Below, in pieces: positions 48,897 to 51,566 of a DNA stretch of 51,566 bases. Within the stretch, counting starts at the first letter, position 1. Each line of letters begins with the position of its first letter. Location of the stretch: assembly GCA_947492525.1 (NCBI GenBank), contig CANLNQ010000038.1, positions 1-51,566 on the forward strand. The letters are read 5' to 3'. The DNA comes from an uncultured Granulosicoccus sp. Lineage in GTDB: Bacteria; Pseudomonadota; Gammaproteobacteria; Granulosicoccales; Granulosicoccaceae. A program made the position numbers and the translations under genes. A model generated the notes under the pieces. That model saw only the letters and a list, made by a program, of their open reading frames with translations, had not been told where the DNA came from and ran no database searches.

Positions 48897-49676
48897 ATGA
48901 TTCGCCAGCATCTGCTACCTCATTGCTATACCGCGGACGACGAGCTGCAACACCTGGGCACCGCCAGAGAGACGGTTCTCAAGCCCGTCATCCGCTGCCT
49001 TGTCTGGAATATTCTCAAGGCAAAACGGGCCACATGGGCTGAAGATTTCCAGAATCTCATGGGTGACCGTGATCTGGCCTTGCTGCAGGAGGCGGTGTTC
49101 AATGCGCCCTCCGACCCCCTGTTCACGACCAATGATGGTCTGGAATGGATCATGGCGCGCAGTTTTCGCCACCCACGGACACACGTCGAACACGGTGTGA
49201 AGACCGGATGCATTGTCGCGCCGACTGAACAGCACTTCTACATGTCACCGCACAGCGAGCCGGTGAGCCAGACCCAGAAGCTCTTGCTGAGCACTGTGTA
49301 TCCGCTGGAGGGGGAGGCCGAGAAACTGCTGGTGCTCAACATGCACGCCATCAATTTTGTCAGCGTGCAGAAGTACGTCGATCAACTGGACCAGTTGAGG
49401 GCGGCGCTGGCACCCCATACGGGCCCGGTCATACTGGCCGGAGACTTCAATACCTGGAATCCTGCCCGCCTGGGGTTCTTCCGGCAGGTAGCCGATAACG
49501 CCGGCCTCACCGAAGCGGTGATGCAGCGGCAGAGCCGGCTTGCGCACATGAATCAACATCTGGATCATGTGTTCTATCGTGGTCTGAAGCTGCACGAGGT
49601 GCAGTCTCTGGAGCATTACCAGTCATCAGACCACGCACCAATCACAGCGACATTCGAACGAATCCGTCCAAGCTAG
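48897..49676 (+). CDS. Endonuclease/exonuclease/phosphatase (EEP) family protein
   Basis: A 259-residue EEP-fold (DNase I-like) hydrolase. The catalytic blocks are CLVWNILKAKRATWAEDF (Asn), LLQEAVF (Glu metal ligand), ILAGDFNTWNP (Asp/Asn) and QSSDHAPITATF (Asp-His). GGAGG lies 6 bases before ATG 48897. The protein has no signal peptide. The family includes nucleases and lipid or sugar phosphate phosphatases. The pairing with a cardiolipin synthase repeats E. coli clsB-ybhP and suggests a lipid-linked role, though the substrate has not been shown. Confidence 0.92.
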   Translation: MIRQHLLPHCYTADDELQHLGTARETVLKPVIRCLVWNILKAKRATWAEDFQNLMGDRDLALLQEAVFNAPSDPLFTTNDGLEWIMARSFRHPRTHVEHGVKTGCIVAPTEQHFYMSPHSEPVSQTQKLLLSTVYPLEGEAEKLLVLNMHAINFVSVQKYVDQLDQLRAALAPHTGPVILAGDFNTWNPARLGFFRQVADNAGLTEAVMQRQSRLAHMNQHLDHVFYRGLKLHEVQSLEHYQSSDHAPITATFERIRPS

Positions 49677-49741
49677 CGTACTGTTTCATACAAAGCGTTC
49701 GTTCAGCGAGTTGCCAGGCAGCCGAGGCGCTACGGTCATTG

Positions 49742-49805
49742 ATCCCTGCATCCCTGCATCCCTGCATCCCTGTAGCTCTGTAGCTCTGTAGCTCTGTAGC
49801 GCTGC
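49742..49805. repeat. Octamer tandem repeat, eight units
   Basis: Eight 8-base units: three ATCCCTGC, one ATCCCTGT, three AGCTCTGT and one AGCGCTGC. The mixed unit in the centre shows how one variant turned into the next. It sits between the convergent EEP gene and the small membrane protein gene. No coding function or hairpin is apparent. Confidence 0.95.
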
Positions 49806-49847
49806 AGAGTAGGCGGCTACGGTGAGGAGCTTGGGGCGAGAAGCCTG

Positions 49848-50042
49848 TCAGCCTCTGACCATCACGATCAGAAACGTCACGAACAGGACGACGGCGGCCA
49901 GTAGCATGGAGACGTTCAACCACTCCTTGGAATTACCTTTCGGGCCATTCTGCAGCCAGTGCTTGGCGACGGGAATCATGCGCCAGATCATGAATCCCAT
50001 GACGAGGGCGACCGGTATCTGAAACCACAGGTTGCTGTCCAT
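49848..50042 (-). CDS. Small two-helix membrane protein, unknown function
   Basis: A 64-residue protein with two hydrophobic helices (IPVALVMGFMIWRMIPVA and LLAAVVLFVTFLIVMV) separated by a polar loop (KHWLQNGPKGNSKEW). ATG 50042 starts the only reasonable frame, and codon use is like the neighbours. I do not recognise a family. The gene follows the YccA/BI-1 gene on the same strand, separated by a GC-rich hairpin. The loop's positive charge and the short tails suggest an inner-membrane protein. Confidence 0.7.
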   Translation of the reverse strand: MDSNLWFQIPVALVMGFMIWRMIPVAKHWLQNGPKGNSKEWLNVSMLLAAVVLFVTFLIVMVRG

Positions 50043-50090
50043 TATCTGCTTCTATTCCGTATTGAGATGACTTTATCGATGCTGAAACGA

Positions 50091-50119
50091 CACCGGGCTG
50101 CCAAGAAGACAGCCCGGTG
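50091..50119 (-). terminator. Hairpin after the yccA-like gene
   Basis: A 10-base-pair stem CACCGGGCTG / CAGCCCGGTG with a 9-base loop. On the minus strand it lies downstream of the yccA-like gene (stop at 50195) and is followed by TCGTTTC, a weak T-rich stretch. It could end most transcripts before the 64-residue membrane protein gene. Confidence 0.65.
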
Positions 50120-50194
50120 TGGCTCTACGAGATCTGTGACTGCATCTGCCGAGGCGGCCAGCTTCGCAAAGCCGGCCTCATCAGACTGGCAGGC

Positions 50195-50860
50195 TCAGTC
50201 GTCGCTCATGATGCCCAGCAGATGCAGCAGGCTGGTGAACAGGTTGAAGATGTTCAGGAACATGGACACGGTCGCACGGATGTAGTTGGTCTCACCACCG
50301 TTGACGATACGGCTTGTGTCGAACAGGATGAAGCCGCTCATCAGCAATACGATGGCAGATGAAATGACCACTGACAGGGCCGGGATCTGGGCAAAGATGT
50401 TGATGATGGCAGCGCCGAACACCACGATGAGGCCGACGAACAGCATGCCGCCCATGAAATCGAAGGTTTTCTTGGTGGTGAGCACATAGGCACTCAGTGC
50501 AAGAAAGATGACGCCGGTACCACCCATGGCGGTAGCCACGATGGCCGAGCCATTAGGCAAGGCGGCATAGGCATTGAGCATGGGCCCGAGGCCGAATCCC
50601 AGCAGACCGGTTCCCAGGAAGACGATGCCAACGCCGGTTGACGAATTTTCGTACTTGGGCAGCAGGAACATCAGTACACCCAGGGCGCCCAGCGTACAGA
50701 CCAGTGAAATGCCGCGTGGCGGTGCGACGGCCATGGATATGGCAGCCATCACGCCGCTGAAGAGCAGCGTGGCCGCCAGCAGCGCGTAGGTGTTACGCAA
50801 TACGCGGTTGGTGGAGAGTACGCTCTCTGCCGACCGTGTAATGGTATTGGTGTTTTGCAT
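50195..50860 (-). CDS. yccA: Bax inhibitor-1 / YccA family membrane protein
   Basis: A 221-residue membrane protein with seven hydrophobic helices, the layout of Bax-inhibitor-1 (UPF0005) proteins. The N-terminus (SVLSTNRVLRNTYALLAATL) is typical of E. coli YccA, and the C-terminal FILFDTSRIVNGGETNYIRA block, with its Asp, matches the family's conserved pH-sensing or calcium-leak region. YccA binds and modulates the FtsH protease during membrane stress. A likely -10 TATAGT lies at 50923-50928 (minus strand), with a perfect dyad covering the -35 region. It is transcribed away from tRNA-Ser. Confidence 0.9.
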   Translation of the reverse strand: MQNTNTITRSAESVLSTNRVLRNTYALLAATLLFSGVMAAISMAVAPPRGISLVCTLGALGVLMFLLPKYENSSTGVGIVFLGTGLLGFGLGPMLNAYAALPNGSAIVATAMGGTGVIFLALSAYVLTTKKTFDFMGGMLFVGLIVVFGAAIINIFAQIPALSVVISSAIVLLMSGFILFDTSRIVNGGETNYIRATVSMFLNIFNLFTSLLHLLGIMSDD

Positions 50861-51175
50861 GACTATGAAAGCTCCTCGATGAATCCGGACAGAGATCTGT
50901 CGCGCGATGGTTTGGTTTGTTTACTATAACCTTGTAGCGACTTTCCGCTACAGCAGATCACACGTATTTTTCGCTGATTCGATTCGGAAAAAACGGCGTT
51001 GAATCAGCAGCTTCGCTGAACATTGAAAATGGGGCCTGAGAGGTCCAATTCAAGCGCATTTCTCGATACCCCGCTACCTCAGAGTCGGTCTGAGAAAAAA
51101 AAGTTGCCATATAACGCGGAATTTCATTCTTGACGCGCACAAATCGAACAGAATCTTGTAAACTTCCGGCTTCAC
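50861..51175. other. Intergenic region between yccA-like gene and tRNA-Ser
   Basis: AT-richer DNA containing the yccA promoter region on the minus strand (-10 TATAGT at 50923-50928) and the promoter of tRNA-Ser on the plus strand. TTGACG at 51130-51135 is a candidate -35, but no -10 lies at normal spacing. A minus-strand open frame across tRNA-Ser (50958-51287) is not a gene. Confidence 0.5.
50933..50952 (-). promoter_or_regulatory. Perfect dyad over the -35 region of the yccA promoter
   Basis: TGTAGCG-N6-CGCTACA is a perfect inverted repeat with 7-base arms. It lies directly upstream of the putative -10 on the minus strand, where a repressor or activator would control the yccA-like gene. 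No other dyad this good is present nearby. Confidence 0.5.
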
Positions 51176-51263
51176 GGAGAGGTGGCAGAGTGGTCGAATG
51201 CGGCGGTCTTGAAAACCGTTGACTGTCAAAGGTCCGGGGGTTCGAATCCCTCCCTCTCCGCCA
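51176..51263 (+). tRNA. tRNA-Ser (anticodon TGA)
   Basis: An 88-base class II tRNA: GGAGAGG acceptor paired with CCTCTCC, D-loop CAGAGTGGTCGAATGCG, anticodon loop CTTGAAA with TGA at 51210-51212, a long variable arm (TTGACTGTCAAAGG region), T-arm GGGGGTTCGAATCCC, and encoded GCCA end. It reads UCN codons. Confidence 0.97.
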
Positions 51264-51291
51264 TTGATCTATCAGAAGGAAGATCAATGGC
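51260..51291 (+). terminator. Hairpin overlapping the tRNA-Ser 3' end
   Basis: An 11-base-pair perfect stem GCCATTGATCT / AGATCAATGGC with a 10-base loop starts with the discriminator base and CCA of tRNA-Ser. The precursor could therefore fold in a way that competes with 3'-end processing, or the structure acts as terminator. No T-run follows. Confidence 0.65.
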
Positions 51292-51297
51292 TTCAGT

Positions 51298-51377
51298 AGT
51301 CGGCTTGTGTCGTTACCAAGCCCAACATTGTCCCTGGTAGTCAGCTCGTGTCGTTACCGAGCCCAACATTCTCCCTG
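51298..51377 (+). repeat. Two direct repeats, each a stem-loop with a compensated base pair
   Basis: Two 39-base units (51298-51336 and 51339-51377) with a common loop TGTCGTTAC. Unit 1 forms GGCTTG/CAAGCC, unit 2 GCTCG/CGAGC. The T-A pair in unit 1 is C-G in unit 2, a change on both sides that keeps the stem. Both units then continue with CCAACATT and CTCCCTG or GTCCCTG. The units follow tRNA-Ser. Confidence 0.8.
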
Positions 51378-51492
51378 AATCAGAAAGTACCGGTTTGCGT
51401 GGTGAATCCGCGCCATTCGGTGTGTTCCGGCATTGCCCGTAATTTTTCTCCGCGCCGAGGCCATCGGGAAGGTGATATCGATCATCCTTCCG
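51378..51492. other. Intergenic DNA before the right-edge repeat
   Basis: Nothing gene-like is visible in this 115-base stretch between the stem-loop repeats and the octamer array. It does not show a promoter pair or a long stem. Confidence 0.4.
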
Positions 51493-51566
51493 TTCAGCCG
51501 TTCAGCCGTTCAGCCGTTCAGCCGTTCAGCCGTTCAGCCGTTCAGCCGTTCAGCCGTTCAGCCGTT
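51493..51566. repeat. Octamer tandem repeat reaching the window edge
   Basis: Nine perfect TTCAGCCG units and two bases of a tenth, ending only because the window ends. The copies are identical, unlike the other octamer arrays, so this one is probably young or still changing length. Confidence 0.97.

Noticed and set aside
50958..51287. 109-codon minus-strand frame
   Set aside because: It is antisense to tRNA-Ser and contains the typical RGRDSNPRTFDS tRNA-antisense peptide.
51298..51377. Integron attC-like sites (GCCCAAC core next to hairpins)
   Set aside because: GCCCAAC fits the RYYYAAC half, but the matching GTTRRRY half is absent (GTTACC) and no integrase or cassette array is nearby.

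Overview
The window reads as a chromosomal segment of a GC-rich gammaproteobacterium with a fairly large, metabolically versatile genome. The evidence is gene order: yceF-type maf divergent from yceD-rpmF-plsX-fabH, a GacA/UvrY-type regulator followed by uvrC-pgsA and then tRNA-Gly, and cysS, ppi and lpxH close together. A marine or host-associated heterotroph (for example a Granulosicoccus-like lineage) would fit the mix of TRAP transport, ChvE-type sugar uptake and oxidative pentose catabolism. That placement is inference; no 16S rRNA gene is present.

Layout. 1-500: edge of an insertion element (zinc-ribbon transposase). 639-3830: a GT-B-like glycosyltransferase, an EamA transporter, and a DUF455 ferritin-like gene whose start region has been tandemly copied upstream. 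4021-9620: lpxH, two cyclophilins, cysS-nusB-pgpA and maf. 9650-15797: yceD-rpmF-plsX-fabH, then response regulator-uvrC-pgsA. 15867-16410: two tRNA-Gly, tRNA-Cys and tRNA-Leu. 16458-23432: a catabolic island with an arylmalonate-decarboxylase-like enzyme, a complete TRAP transporter, an amidase, a divergent LysR regulator and an FAH-family hydratase. 23805-26820: a secreted M35 Lys-specific-type metalloprotease followed by a lipoprotein that resembles the protease's own N-terminal domain. 26911-32152: ROK kinase, cutC, an RlmD-like rRNA methyltransferase, an SDR oxidoreductase and a PA0069-type radical SAM protein behind a LexA-like box. 32322-35181: isochorismatase-family hydrolase, then a compact SPFH-NfeD-binding-protein operon.

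35268-45444 is the clearest pathway block: a GbpR-like LysR regulator divergent from chvE-gguA-gguB (sugar ABC transporter), followed by L-arabonate dehydratase, an L-arabinose/D-galactose 1-dehydrogenase, a DHDPS-fold 2-keto-3-deoxy-arabonate dehydratase and 2-oxoglutarate semialdehyde dehydrogenase. Together these take L-arabinose to 2-oxoglutarate without phosphorylation; only the lactonase is absent. 45505-50860 holds a TPR lipoprotein plus a HAMP membrane protein, a cardiolipin synthase plus EEP nuclease/phosphatase pair (like clsB-ybhP), a 64-aa membrane protein and a YccA/Bax-inhibitor-1 protein. The right edge carries tRNA-Ser followed by stem-loops and repeats.

Short tandem repeats recur in the intergenic DNA: a 13-mer (3897-3974) and three unrelated octamer arrays (32234-32297, 49742-49805, 51493 to the edge). 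Both binding-protein genes of transport operons (dctP-like and chvE) are followed by a GC-rich hairpin before the membrane subunits. No CRISPR array, prophage, integron or replication origin was seen.
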